64,000 bases of DNA from assembly GCA_018806985.1 (NCBI GenBank), contig JADANN010000222.1, forward strand, positions 393,001-457,000. The letters run 5' to 3'. Below the pieces are notes generated by a model. It saw only the letters and a program-made list of their open reading frames with translations, was not told where the DNA came from and did not search any database. Of the stretch, positions 22,690-34,232 are shown piece after piece. A program made the position numbers and the translations under genes. How positions within the stretch are numbered: position 1 is the stretch's first letter; each line of letters opens with the position of its first letter. This DNA comes from Angiostrongylus vasorum. Lineage: Eukaryota; Nematoda; Chromadorea; Rhabditida; Metastrongylidae.

Positions 22690-23950
22690 TTGCTGCTTGT
22701 GGTGAGTGTATCTCGGTATTCTTGTATACACATTCCATACTATAACCATAGTGATTGAAATGAAACCAACAGTTAATTGTTCGTGCTTTTGTTAATCACT
22801 AAGTGTAAAGAGTGGTTTCGTGGTCCCACCCAACTATTTTGATCTGCATTCGATTAGCTAACGAATGAATATACAAGTGCAATAGGGAGAAAAATTCTGA
22901 GATCAACCTAACTGAATCGGACACTATAATGTCCATAAGGTTGTTAGGTCTAAACCGCTAATGACATTATAGTGTCCACATGCAGCGTTATGACTTAAAA
23001 CCTCACAACCTTAATAATGAAAGAAAGACCTTCATTTATTCAAACAACAGTGGAAATCTAATTTTGTAATAATCAACTCGGCGGCAAATTCAGGTTCTAA
23101 AACTCCTCTAAGAATGGAAACAGTCTAAATTTCTCCGTATGTAAAAGGTCACGTAAGGTACTAATGAAAAGGTAGAAACTTCTTATTCAAGCCCCAAAAT
23201 ATGGGTCACACATAAGTATTAAACGAAGGACCTATCAATTCAAGGACTGGCTCACTCACAACTTCAAGAATGAAGTTATACAAAAAGCTAGATACAGTCG
23301 GATTAATAATCAAAGGGTACTGTAAAAAACTGACTCATCCTAGAAATACTTAAGAGTTAGAAAATTAAGAAAACATTAGTACTGTACGGCTAACAAATTC
23401 CATAATGATCTCCTTAAAGCGTTTTTAAACATGTTTTCACATATGTTACTAACTTCGTTTGAATCTTTTTTTTTCCTGCTCATAAACTCACAAAGCAATA
23501 AGCCAATATTCAAACTTACGATCAGAATGGAATTTCTTCCTATCATGCTTTTTTCCTTCGCCAGATGTCAATGCCTTATACATTGGAATGGTGGGTTCTT
23601 GGAAAACCTGAATACCCTGAATTTCAAAACAAAGAAACAATTATATATTTTCAAAACATAAAAGCGATGTGTATTTTTTCGGACCTTACTTTGGTCTGAA
23701 ATCTCATTCCTCATACGTTAAAAATTTTACAAATATGATAGAAGCATTATTAGTGCAGTATTATTTCACTATACGCATTCTCAATCGATCAATCAGCAAC
23801 CATCTCGTATACAAGAACATCCTCGAGTGAAATCATTTCATCCGAGCATTATTGCTCCACTCAAGAAAATTCGATTAGAACGACTATGAAGACCAACAAC
23901 GCGAGGACGAACGACTGTGGACCATCAACTCGGATGAATGTAATATGTAG
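22690..23950. other. no gene recognised; contains one perfect hairpin
   Basis: Apart from the hairpin at 22919-22977 nothing is supported. The stretch 23880-23940 resembles the spacer between the hammerheads at 17350-17450 (for example CGACTATG and GGACCATC stretches), so it may be a scrap of the same element without ribozymes. Confidence 0.4.
22919..22977. repeat. perfect 15-bp inverted repeat (hairpin)
   Basis: GGACACTATAATGTC at 22919-22933 is exactly matched in reverse complement by GACATTATAGTGTCC at 22963-22977, with a 29-nt loop. The origin is unknown. Confidence 0.8.
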
Positions 23951-23954
23951 TATA

Positions 23955-24230
23955 TAAAGGGTAAAAAAGCTCTCGGCGTTGATCAATCCCTGAGGGATTC
24001 GCTATGCATTCGACTTCATTAAGTATCGTTGGAGGTGAGTGAATGCGTATCTGGCCTTTACAATGATTCGCGGTGGGCTACCCACGTATCGAGCCAGTGC
24101 TGCTATCTCCCAGACAAGTATGGCACTAATTTGCCGGACCCGGTGGGATGGAAGGCTTGGTGAGCCGGGGGCGCAGGAGTCGATCCCATGTGTATTGCAG
24201 GGCGCCTCCGACCACTGCGCCACACGCGCC
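23955..24230 (-). repeat. S1 tRNA-derived SINE
   Basis: A minus-strand copy. The head at 24180-24230 reads on the minus strand GGCGCGTGTGGCGCAGTGG (A box), followed about 30 nt later by GGGATCGACTCC (B box). The body has TGAGCCGGG and ATTTGCCGGACC on the + strand. The 3' end near 23955-23990 is TTGATCAA / CGCCGAGAGC. Copies are at 26245, 36784, 59933 and (diverged) 55815. Confidence 0.75.
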
Positions 24231-24280
24231 TTTTATATTTATACAACATATAACGTGGTATAATAGAAAACAATATAATA

Positions 24281-24640
24281 TAATACTTGGATACCTAGAT
24301 GGCTTACATTCACTGGCTGTGCGGCCTTCAGCATAATTTCCACCTTTTCGCAGTTTTCTGGTTTAGGTATTGTGGTTCCTTGAAGCTCCGAGGTCAGCCA
24401 GGCCAAAGTCTGCTCCAAGTCGTCACCATAACAGGCGGTCGCAGCCTTTGTTGATTAGAGGGAGATTTGCCACCATACAACCATCTTGATGCCAGGACGG
24501 TGGTGGATCCTGGCATTGGTTTACTCTTGGTTGAACTTTCTAACAGAAACGCCGGAGTCCTTGTCAGCTTGAAGGGGCCCTGATGGAAGACGAATCTGCC
24601 CGCTGTACAACGCAGTCCAGCACCCAGGAACGTTCATCAA
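24281..24640 (-). repeat. F3 repeat copy
   Basis: Minus orientation, starting at its tail (ATACTTGGATACC on the + strand) and running to the TACAACGCAGTCCAGCACCC block. The first ~30 bp of the family is missing or diverged. Confidence 0.75.
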
Positions 24641-26200
24641 GGCGTGCAAAACGGAGTTCAGAAGTCAGTATAGTATACTTCACCATTCTCAATCAGTTTG
24701 CAGTTGAGTTCTATTACTGGTGATTAACAACGGATTTTATATTGGACTAAAAAAACACCAGTGGTTGTTACTTTTAACCAAGAAAATCTAATTAGAATTC
24801 GAAGAACTCCTCGAAGAACTGAGCCCTAGAACCATTCGTTATTGGTGATACAGTTACATATAGCTAAAAACTTAAAAAGCTATGCATATAAACATACAAT
24901 TTCATCATATTGCTCCGCTACCACTTGAGTGGATCCATTTGAAGAGCTTAACAATGGTTGAAATAACCGAAGGTAGTGGAAGACGGTTACCTAAAAACAG
25001 ATGATATGAGAGAGAAGGAATACATTTGTTGAATCGTCGCTCAGCTACTGGACAAGTACAAAGAGATGACGACGCTTACAATATTTTTGAGCTTTTATAC
25101 ACAAATAAAAACAAAACACATGTAAAATGCGATGATTACTTCTGCAGTATGCTATTTCATGACACTAGATATTATGCCAATTCCAAATTTCACTCATTCG
25201 ATTAGTGTCCCTTGGACTTACGTGTGGATCAGGCTCCTGTTTGAGGAATTTTAGTCGTCTTACTTGATCCGGGCCGAACCGGGATCTCGGGTGTAATAAA
25301 CGACAACTGCCTTATCTCTAATTCATTGAAAAGCACTTCCCTGCACACTTAAGAATCCTAATCAACTGCAGCAATCTCCACCAACTTTCGCAGTTTTCTG
25401 CGTGCCTTCATCAAGAAACCGACGAAAATATGGAAGGTTATGACTTAGGTGTAAATGTTTTAACTGGTATGAACAATTTCTAGCGACCAAATATTGATAA
25501 AGCATTCATTCTTTCGAGGCAAAGTATTCGGAAATTTTTCTCAATAAAGCCGGAAACGTAATAAGAATCAAAGGAAGGTATCTGAAGACATTTAGAACTC
25601 TCCTCACAATAACGTAACCTCCCGCGTTTTTCCTTTATGAGATTCGGAAAAAAAAACTGTTGCAGGAAATGAAATTACATTTATAATTACAACAACAAAA
25701 GAATATACCAATCCACCTGAGGATGAATGAGGAGAAATTCGTTCTCAAGAGCATCTCCCTTTTCGGAACTGCTTTGAATTCCTTTTTGCATTTAATGTAT
25801 GGCAGGATAAACACATTGCCAGCGAATCGTAGGTGACATATGATAACGCATTTTCATACCGTTCTCTAACACTGCGTTTCATATGAAATTTTTGATAACA
25901 ATGCCGAAGTTCTGTAATAAATTCTAAACTTTCCGCGAGATAAAAGTGTTGGACAGGTCGGTAAGAGATGGTGAAACCTACAAGGAAATACAGACTTGTT
26001 GAGCTAGAGTACAACTCGGGATTAAGTAAAAAAAATTTTTTCCAAAACAGTGCCTGTTCCCTTTTGCCCTGATTCCTCTATTCATCAAGCTTTTGCGAAC
26101 AATAGAACTATGTTACCATGATACTTGAGTAATCCTTCCTGAAAGAAAAAAAAACTGGGAGTGTACGTTAAACAAAATCCCAGACCTAGAACACGAAACT
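24641..26200. other. no gene recognised
   Basis: About 1.5 kb without supported genes. A possible scrap of S3 (GCTCCTGTTTGAGGAATTTT) is near 25230. Confidence 0.45.
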
Positions 26201-26244
26201 GGACGAAGGATCGGCCAAGGTCAGATGAATTTTGCACGATAACC

Positions 26245-26523
26245 TGTGGAGTGTGGCGCTGTGGTCGGAAGTGCCCTGCAACACACACGTGGAATCCATC
26301 CCCGCGCCCATGGCCCACCAAGCCTTCCATCCTTCGAGCTCAGCAAATTGGTGCCAAAGTTGCCTGGGAGGATAGCAGCACTGGCTCGATACATCGGTAG
26401 GCCACCGCGAGTCATTATCAAGGTCAGATATGCATTCAATCACCTCCAACTATGCTTAACGAAATCGAATGCATGGCGTATCCCTCATGGATTGATCGAC
26501 GCCGAGAACTTTATCCTTTAACC
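26245..26523 (+). repeat. S1 tRNA-derived SINE
   Basis: The head reads GTGTGGCGCTGTGGTCGGAA (A-box region), then ATACATGGGATC-like ACACGTGGAATCCATCCCCG (B-box region). The body includes ACCAAGCCTTCCATCC and ACTGGCTCGATACATCGG. The 3' end is GATTGATCGACGCCGAGAAC followed by TTTATCCTTTAA. Three overlapping open frames inside are by-products. Confidence 0.75.
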
Positions 26524-26639
26524 TGACTTCTACCCATCAGAAAAAAAACTTGAAACTGATATTCAATATCGAGATGAACAGAAATTTGCCCTCTTGACTT
26601 GCTATAAACTAAGGGACTGAAATATTAAACTGACGTACG

Positions 26640-27712
26640 AATTAGTTCCCAAGACCGCCTTTCTATTAACCTCGGCATTGCTTGATAAATCGGTGTTTTT
26701 TTCAATAAGCAGACACGAAATTGGTATTATAGAATTTATTATGATACATAGCTGACGTTTCGGCGGTTTCGGCTTCTTCAGAGCCAGGAAAGGTCAAATT
26801 GAGATGCGATGTACTAAGCCAAACATTTTCGTAATCTTAGCAGATAAAACTTAGCAAATAAATTTGCATTCGCCTAAGAAACAGCTTCATTTAAACACCC
26901 ACCATTTATTCGTTCTAATTATTTCAGTTAGTTGGTGGAGAGCAGCCGCACAGAGTAATACATGGGCGAGGACTTTGCCTGGGTCAGGTCATTGGATCAG
27001 CCTGAGGTGTGGCGCCAGGTCACGCGTGATGACAAAACACTCTCTTTGCGGTTCATTTTTGGATTATTGGAATTTATCCAAAACGCCTCAAGAGTTTTAC
27101 GCGCCGATGTTTTGGATTCCTGCGTGAGGATAGTGACTTCTTCTTCAAAATTTTCTCCGTTGTGTTTCTGCATCCTATACGCGCCTAGTGGAGCGTTTTG
27201 TTTCAATTTAGACTTACCGACTAGATGTTCTTTTATGCGGACGCAGAGCGGTCTACCCGTTTCGCCAACGTATTCGTCCCCACACGCTTTGCAAGAGATC
27301 AGACAAACTGTACCCGAACTCATGCAATCACTGTCCCTACCGTTAGGGGCAAATTATGCAGTTTTTCGTCATACACAGACGGTCATGTAGGCGGTTGCGA
27401 ACTAGATGGCGCCTTAGAATGTCCGATGGTATTTCCATCACTCTTACGGAATTCTCTACACCGGCCCTTATTAAGCAATGTTTTATGGTTGCACTTATTT
27501 CGCTTGAAATAAAGGGCAAGAGGAACGGAGCCTTTTGTTCGCTAGAATTATCGTTCTGGGGAGCGGCTTTTTTCTATGCCTATGCCGAGAAGCTACAGAT
27601 TTGTAGCCATTTGAAATGGCTATTTGCCGCGCCAGTTTCGACGATTCTTCCTTCTGCTCTCTACCCGTGCACACGCTGGTTGCGATTCAAACCATATTTC
27701 ATATAAGCGCCG
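26640..27712 (-). mobile_element. Penelope-like element remnant with GIY-YIG domain and 3' hammerhead
   Basis: Minus-strand remnant. The frame at 26997-27323 holds a GIY-YIG endonuclease fragment: CLISCKACGDEYVGETGRPL, then CVRIKEHLVGKSK, then LEAFWINSNNPKMNRKES. Upstream on the minus strand (27330-27700) are pieces of the RT-endonuclease linker (LPFISSEISATIKHCLIRAG, LRRHLVRNRL). The RT core is absent, so it is a 5'-truncated copy. About 210 nt downstream of the GIY-YIG frame, on the same strand, lies a hammerhead motif at 26751-26785, as expected for the pLTR of such elements. The block CCGCCTTTCTATTAACCTCGG (26658-26678) recurs beside two other hammerheads. Confidence 0.8.
26751..26785 (-). 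ncRNA. hammerhead ribozyme, core intact (Penelope type)
   Basis: Read on the minus strand, GGCU precedes CUGAAGA. A short helix II region with GCCGAAACCGCC follows, then GAAACGUC, then AGC(U). All conserved core positions (CUGANGA, GAAA, GUC) are present. GGCU/AGCU form helix I with one G-U pair. A15.1-C15.2 are directly followed by G16.2-U16.1, so there is no room for a helix III loop. The self-complementary ACGU could pair only between two copies, implying a dimeric hammerhead. Penelope-like elements are known to carry hammerheads in their terminal repeats. Confidence 0.75.
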
Positions 27713-27902
27713 GCCGCGTATTAAGACGTACGAAGTATTATTGACGACTCAGAAGACCGACTTTCAATAAACCTCGACATAGATAGTTGATATATTTATT
27801 TATATGATGTTATAAACTGATCTTCTTTAGCTGATGCGAGGTTGGTATAGGTCTTCTTTGTCGTTGTCGTTGTTATTGTTGCTGTTGTTCTTATTGGTCG
27901 AT

Positions 27903-27938
27903 GGCTGACGTTTCGGCGATTTCGCCTTCCTTAGAGCC
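27903..27938 (-). ncRNA. hammerhead motif, left arm (G5 mutated)
   Basis: On the minus strand: GGCU, then CUAAGGA (canonical CUGANGA with G5 changed to A), a perfect helix II hairpin GGCG/CGCC with an AAAU loop, then GAAACGUC and AGCC. Helix I and helix II are perfect but the core change should abolish cleavage. Confidence 0.7.
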
Positions 27939-28022
27939 GTGATGTTACGAGTGGGACTCTCAACAAATTCATCTGTACTAATAACTCAAAAGACCAACTG
28001 GGAGTCCCACTCATAACATTAC

Positions 28023-28058
28023 GGGTCTGAGGAAAGGAAAATCGCCGAAACGTCAGCC
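28023..28058 (+). ncRNA. hammerhead motif, right arm (core intact)
   Basis: On the + strand: GGGU, CUGAGGA (matches CUGANGA), a weakened helix II region (GG...CC with an A-rich loop), GAAACGUC and AGCC. The core is complete. Helix I has one mismatch (GGGU against AGCC) and helix II is shortened. Confidence 0.7.
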
Positions 28059-28159
28059 ATCGACCAACAACAACGACAACGACAACGAAGACCTATGCCA
28101 ACCTCGCATCAGCTAAAGAAGATCAGTTTACAAGGTCATATAAATAAATAATATTGACG

Positions 28160-28854
28160 ACGTTATTCATTTACTTCAGATGTTCCACGGACGATACTCT
28201 TTATGACTCTCCACCAAGGACATGGAATGGTGAACTTATGAATGCTGAATTGCAAAATCTAAGCCACCACATTGTCACAGATAGTACTTTAAAACGGAAT
28301 GTGCAATTCTGTGCAGTGAAAATAAGGGCGTTCACTGCTCATTGTTGGTTTATTATAGAACAAAACCACCGTCACATTGCAATGCGTGACAACCTGTGAT
28401 TTTCTAATCCCATACTAATGACCCTTCGCCATTCACGAATGTTAAAAGCGAAAATTATTGATAACGGAGGCGATATGTGTCCTCATCTCTGCGTGAATAT
28501 GGTTACGCCTTAACTTTCCACTGTGGATATTTCTAGCTCAGTCCAGTTTTATCAAATATATAGGATGAAGCACAATCTATGAAAACTAAAAAGGATGAAA
28601 ACAAAGGAACGAATCAGATAGCCGAAGAAAATCATATGGAAAAACAAATAAAGTTTGGAATAAACATGCAAAATAGAAATGCTGACTCAGTTACTAGCCA
28701 AGCAGGTCAGTTGACAGTGCTATTAAAATTCCTAAATCAAACCTTTCGTTCTTAACGTGTGATGGTTTGAAAATGGGCAAAATACACAGCATGATTGCTC
28801 TTTGTCTGACTACCAAACCATTTGCTGTTTAAAATTTCAAGACAGAAATACACA
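28160..28854. other. no gene recognised
   Basis: An 81-codon frame (28154-28399) is not recognised. A short stretch near 28200 (GACTCTCCACCAAGGA) recurs near 56140 and, inverted, near 26935. Confidence 0.4.
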
Positions 28855-29190
28855 GAACTGTTGGTAGCGAAGTGGGCTAGAAATGCCGTGCAATACAAGG
28901 TCACGTTCGCTGCTTCGACCTAACTCGGACCAACGAAGATCTCCGTCCCAAAAACTCCAACAGGGTAAGCAAAATAATACCGGATTTGTGTGGGGAAAGC
29001 CCACTCCGATCTTAGAAATGGTACGCACATGTGGTGAAGACCTGGAACGTCCCAAAAGTACTCCTGGAATAATCAACACAACCGCCGTTCAACGATGTTC
29101 ATAAGGACGGAGTCTTAGTTCGCAGCGGAACTCACATACAAATCCACAGATCTTGGCTGGCGGATGCTTTACAAAACGAATGAAAGAACT
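28855..29190 (+). repeat. R4 dispersed repeat, copy 2
   Basis: Alignable by eye with 9775-10110 over its length, with many substitutions and small gaps. No element class was identified. Confidence 0.45.
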
Positions 29191-29614
29191 AACGCGATTT
29201 GGATAATATGTGAACAGGAGTGAGTTACAAAAAATGAGACGAATGTGGTGCAATAATATTCAATTGCTTCCTAGATAAGTGCCTAAAACAAAACGAAACT
29301 AACCGGCTTCTCGTTGACGTCTACAAAATATATTCGCATCTGAACTTCGAACTCTCCCCATCCAGTCTCCGTAACTTCGTAAGGAGGTTTATCGCAAACT
29401 GAAAAACTTTAGCAAAACTAGGCACCACAGCATAAAATCTCTGAATCAAATAAAACGTGCACACTAACTCAGCCACACAGCAAAACCTCTATCTTTAATG
29501 TGACGTTTTCTATTCCTATTGAGAAAAATGGCTAGATGGTCATGTTAAGCTGATGCACAAAACAGTATGGTATAGCTTCCCATTCAAAATTAGCAACACT
29601 CTATCTTCATTCTC
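29191..29614. other. no gene recognised
   Basis: Nothing supported. Confidence 0.4.
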
Positions 29615-29830
29615 CCAACGGTTTACCGCCTTATCGTAGCAGAGAGGTGTTCTTGGATGTCGGGCTGGCGGTAACTGCCTGTAGTGGTGACGACCTAGGG
29701 CAAACGTTGGCTAGGCTGACCTCAAGACTCCAGGGAACCACAAAAGCTGAACCGGGAAAACTCCGAAAAAGTGTAAATTGTGCTCGACCCCGTAAAACCA
29801 TTGAAGTCTGGCCATCCAAGTATCCAAGTA
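29615..29830 (+). repeat. F3 repeat, internally deleted
   Basis: Starts CCAACGGTTTACCGCCTTAT. It jumps from the TGTCGGGCTG block straight to AACTGCCTGTAGTGGTGACG, losing about 150 bp of the middle, and ends in a TATCCAAGTATATGG tail. Confidence 0.7.
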
Positions 29831-29924
29831 TATGGTTACACTACAGAGCACTTTATCTCAAATACTTCACTGGTAAAATAAAACGCCAAAACAAATGGCA
29901 TGTCATCTTAATATTTATTGCCTA

Positions 29925-30100
29925 CTCTCTTTAATGGCAGGATATATTGCGAAATATAACTTTAATGATGCTGAGATATTTGCAAAACTTCAGACCGGAG
30001 GTGTCCACACTATGGTGGTGAACGCATTACTCCCCGGAAAGGACAATAGCACGTTCGTTCCCCACCGCAGACACCTGCGGTCCGGAGTTTTGCAAATGAT
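29925..30100. repeat. S2 fold-back SINE: short inverted pair
   Basis: The left half (29930-30005, minus) and right half (30008-30100, +) meet head to head. GAGATATTTGCAAAACTTC and AGGTGTCC on the left mirror GACACCTGCGGTCCGGAGTT and TTGCAAATGAT on the right. GGTGGTGAACGCATTACTCC and ACGTTCGTTCCCC are the tRNA-like boxes. Confidence 0.65.
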
Positions 30101-30709
30101 ATTATTGAACAGCGAAAGCTCGGCAATGAAACACACCTCTTGTATTAACAGCGTAGCTGTCATGAAGTTTAAACTGAACCTTTCTAATGAAATCCGAAGG
30201 ATTATCGTCATTGAACATCTTTAAAAAAACGGTCCACTGATGGGTGTGCTGATCCGATTCACGTTTGTAGCCAAACGGTGTTGCAGTATTTCCATAAACA
30301 ATAGGCTTGATTATTCGTTTACCTTTCATACGCTCTACTACTTCCATCTTATCTACAATGGAAGGTATTAATAGCCATAACATAGATTCTGAAAGACAAG
30401 AAACTAGTAATAAACATAGATGAAACGAACGACCAGTACTAAATCACAAAAAGTTCGCAAAGGCAAGCAGTTTGGTCGCAGAACGTTATGACAATTATTA
30501 GAACACCGCGTCCAAACAGGAAAATTCTTCCGATTTCGCAATGTGGTACACGATGGACAACTTCACGATTAAAATATTTTGAAATCATTTCACCATGATT
30601 GAATCTGTTTTATCAAACTCGATAACCCATGGCACCAAAATGAATCCTTAGGTTGTTCAGGAATTTAATCAAGAATTTGTATTTCTACTCTTCAAGCAAC
30701 AACAATAGC
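30101..30709. other. no gene recognised
   Basis: Short unrecognised frames only (for example 30102-30383 minus). Confidence 0.4.
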
Positions 30710-30935
30710 AGGTTCCACCCCCATCCTGGAACTAGTCCCATCAAACCTCCCGCTGATCCCCAAGGGCGGGCAAGCGCCTGTGGTGGTGACGACCTAGTTC
30801 AAACACTGGCTAAGCCAACCTCGGCTTTCAAGGAACAATAGCTAAATCAGCAAAACTTCAAAAAAGTGCCAATTATGCTGGGGCACGCACAACCAGTGAA
30901 GACGGGCCATTCAAGTGTCCAAGCATTTTTTAGGT
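30710..30935 (+). repeat. F3 repeat, 5'-truncated
   Basis: Contains the second half of the family: CCCATCCTGGAACTAGTCCC, GTGGTGACGACCTAGTTC and GACGGGCCATTCAAG with a TGTCCAAGCATT tail. It abuts the RTE-B copy. Confidence 0.7.
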
Positions 30936-30949
30936 ATATATCTTAGCAA

Positions 30950-33900
30950 TCCACAGATCTCCCTCATATGAGGGATATCCGGCCGGTTAGTCGCAAGGTC
31001 ATGTGGCGCGTCTCCAGGTGGCGGATAGGGGGTTAATCGCGGGCCAAAAGCGACCTTTGCTTCCCTAAGACGCAGATGGATCCAAGGGATGGACTCAGTG
31101 TTTCTGCAACACCGATTTGGCACATACTTTCTGTATTTGCTAGGCGTATTCATGCAAGCTAGTGCGTTCTCGCATTGTATTCTACGAGTCAATTCGGCCA
31201 AAAGCCTGCAATCAAGTGACAGGGAAGTATGTGGGAGGCGGTTAGGAGTCACCTCCAACAAATAAGCTCCATGTCCATTATGGGAAAGACTGGCAAGCTA
31301 CCCCTGAGCATACCCAGCCCCCACGTTCAGAGCCCAGCAAGCTATGTGTGTATCAAAATGTAAAACACAGTTTAAAAAAAAGAGGCCTCATTCCCCTGAT
31401 CCCAAAAGAGCTCCCAATTTCGCAGCGTTGGCTAGGACGAGTACGGAGAGGCTGCTAAAATCTCAGGGCCAATGGAAGCTGCCTGGATGTCAAAGAACTA
31501 TGGTGACGATCTGTACCTACAATGCATGTACCCTTGCATCCGACTTCTCGATAGAAGACTTGCTCATGCAAGCTAGAACGGTAAGGTACGTCATCGGCCT
31601 AGCCGAGACCAGGCGACGCCACCCATTCAACGCCGTCTATGACATCGGAGAAGAACTGTTCCGAAGAAAATGCGACAGTAGAGGAGTCGGCGGCGTCAGC
31701 ATTCTCGTTAACACGAGTTTGTCCATGAACATCGATTCATTCGAACAGCTTACAACCCGAATCGGACGTTTACGATTAAAAAAAAATGTGGATCAATTCC
31801 TGCTTTGACAATCTTCGTCGTTTACGCGCCAACATCAAATTATGACGAAGAAGTCGAAGCGTTCTATATGGACTTGGAAAAGTTCCAAAAAAGAAGACCA
31901 TACACTCCTCAAGGTCATTATTTGAGATTTTAACGCCAAGACTGGACCAAAAAGGACGTCTGAAGAACGTCACATTGCGACCTATAGATTAGAGTGGAAC
32001 GAACAGGGTGAGCGGCTATCTGAGTTTATTATGACGTCCAAGACCATCCATAGTAACTCGTAATTCCAGAAGCCTCACCCTCAACGACGGATGTGGAAGT
32101 CTCTCAATGGAGAGCACCTTAACGAAATAGACGACATCATAGTAAATAGAAGGTTTTGCCCAACCGATGTCGCTGTTGTCCCAAAATTCTACACGGGATC
32201 AGGCCACCGTCTCCTTCGTGCAAAATTGTATTTCTCGCGGAAAGGAGAAAAAAGCTGCTAAATTCAAAAACCGAAGTCCCAGAACCACCGTAAACTGGGA
32301 CTTATTCAATTCATTAGTCCGCTGTTGGGAAGATGCCGTTGTCGATAACATCGACGAAGAATACGATCGGCTCATTCAACATCTTCAAGTTAGCGTTGTG
32401 GAAGCTGAGAGTTCGAAAGTCACCAAGAGACGTCTGTCTCCAGAAATACTCGAGCTGATACGCCAGCGCGAAATCGCACGACCTGCAGGCAACCGCGAAC
32501 TAACGTCCCAACTTGCGAAACAATGCAGAAAGGCGATAAAATAAGATCTTAAAGAGATAAGGGCAGCAGTAAAGGTCGAAGCTGCAGAGGTTGGGAAAAA
32601 CATTCTCCAAACCCACAGAAGCTTCGCCAATTACAAGGCCAAGATGACTGCACTCCGACACCCACACGGAACAGTTACAGCGTCCAGAAAGGCAATGGAG
32701 AAAATCATTCACGAATACTACTCAGATGAAATAATGGAGAACGGATATGTTGTACCACCGGTTCTCCCTTCCGAAATCTGACATGCCATTTCGTCGGCGA
32801 AAAATCGAACAGCACCAGGTCAGAATAGGACAAGATCAGAACACCTGAAGATCCTTCCGCCAGTCCTCGGAAACACACTGGCTCGTCTCTTCACACGTTA
32901 CCTGTCTGAACATAAGGTCCCTACTCAATGAAAGACCAGCAGGACCGTACTAATATTCAATAAAGGTGAGTCCACGATATCGGCTCGTTTCATGGTTTCA
33001 GCAAGCAGGGTTTCGAAAAGGATTTAGTACGATGGACCACATCCACACGATAACAAGGCTCTTTGAAGTATCGCGAGAGTACAAAAGACAGCTCTGTCTC
33101 ACTTTCATCGATTTACAGAAGGCCTTTGATTCAGTGAGATAGAAGCAGTCACGGAAGCCCTTGACAGTTAAGGAGTCCCTAACTCAGTACATAAAGATTC
33201 GTCGTGAGCTGTACAAAAATTTCACAACCAAGATATCACCATTCTACACGATATTAACATCGTAGGGGGTATGCAAGGCGATACCATTTCGCCAAAATTA
33301 TTCCGCCATCCTCCAGAACGTCATGCGAACAGTGGAATGGGATAGCATCGGAGTGAAAATCGATGGTCGGCAGTTATACCACATTCGCTTTGCTGATGAC
33401 ATCGTCCTTATAACACCAAACATTAGCCAGGCGGAACGTAAGCTTGCTGACTTTGATAAAGCCTATAGAAAGACTGATCTTCGACTAAATCTCACAAAAA
33501 CGATGTTTCATGAAGAAGGGATTGGTTTCGTATGCCCCATTCATGCTCAACGGAACGAATATCTCCGAATGCTCCAATTACGTCTATCTAGTCGAGAAAT
33601 CAATATGATAAACGACTTAGCTCCACAGCTGAGCAGAAGGAAACGAGCGGCCTGGGGAGCTTTCAAGAGCATCGAGGATGTAGTGAAGAGGACAAAGAAC
33701 ATCCGACTCCGTGCGCACCTTCCCGACTCAACAGTGCTTCCTGTCCCTAAAGTATGCGTCAGAAACCTGGTCGCTGCGTAAAGCAGGATGAAAGATCACT
33801 CAGCGTTGTCGAACGCGCAGTCGAAAGGACGATGCTAGGAGTACCCCGTTTCACACAAGTAGAAGATGGGATCCGAAGCTCCGACCTGCGTCAACGATCA

Positions 33901-34232
33901 AAAATCAAAGATACCGTTCTGTAAGCCAAACCGTCGAAGATAAGGTGGGCCGGACACGTAATGCGTATGAATGACAACCGATGGACAAGAGCCGTTAGTG
34001 ACTGAATTCCTCAGGATATCAATGTCAAATGTACTGCAGTAAGACCGGCAACCCGATGGTCAGAGTTCTTCACGAAGAGCCTAGAAGAAAGATATGATGC
34101 TCGATGAGTCCCTAGAGTGAGCAGAACCCACTGGGCTACTCTTGCACGCGACAGGAAGAAACGGAAGATTTACTGGCGTCCGCACGTGTCACTCGTCGAT
34201 CAACAGGATTACAGGTGATACAGGTGATCTTA
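30950..34232 (+). mobile_element. RTE-type LINE, family B, near full length, inactivated
   Basis: The 5' leader (30950-31460) is shared with 12905-13400. The endonuclease frame is open for 154 codons (31344-31808) and contains [27 protein letters not shown] (with the catalytic Glu kept) and SRGVGGVSILVNTSL. It breaks in a run of nine A (about 31779-31787) and continues in another frame. A linker frame is at 32167-32544. The RT FADDIVLITPNISQAERKLA block is at about 33388-33450 within an open frame 33323-33781. The C-terminal WAGHVMRMNDNRWTRAV is near 33945-33995. Several frameshifts and a deletion before the RT (near 32980) make it inactive. Confidence 0.9.

Larger units (their letters stand above)
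27735..28154. repeat. long inverted repeat with one hammerhead per arm
   Basis: The left arm at about 27789-27958 and the right arm at 28001-28154 are reverse complements, apart from scattered changes and a ~15-nt length difference in a GTT/AAC microsatellite. The loop is about 42 nt. Matching landmarks include TATTTATTTATATGA / TCATATAAATAAATA, ACTGATCTTCTTTAGCTGAT / ATCAGCTAAAGAAGATCAGT and GGTCGATGGCTGACGTTTCG / CGAAACGTCAGCCATCGACC. The left edge (27738-27770) has the ACCGACTTTCAATAAACCTCG block seen beside other copies. It sits just 5' of the minus-strand Penelope remnant and probably represents its inverted terminal repeats. Confidence 0.85.

Noticed and set aside
26246..26521. overlapping 80-90-codon frames on both strands
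   Set aside because: They are by-products of the S1 SINE; equivalent frames occur in the other S1 copies with different breaks.
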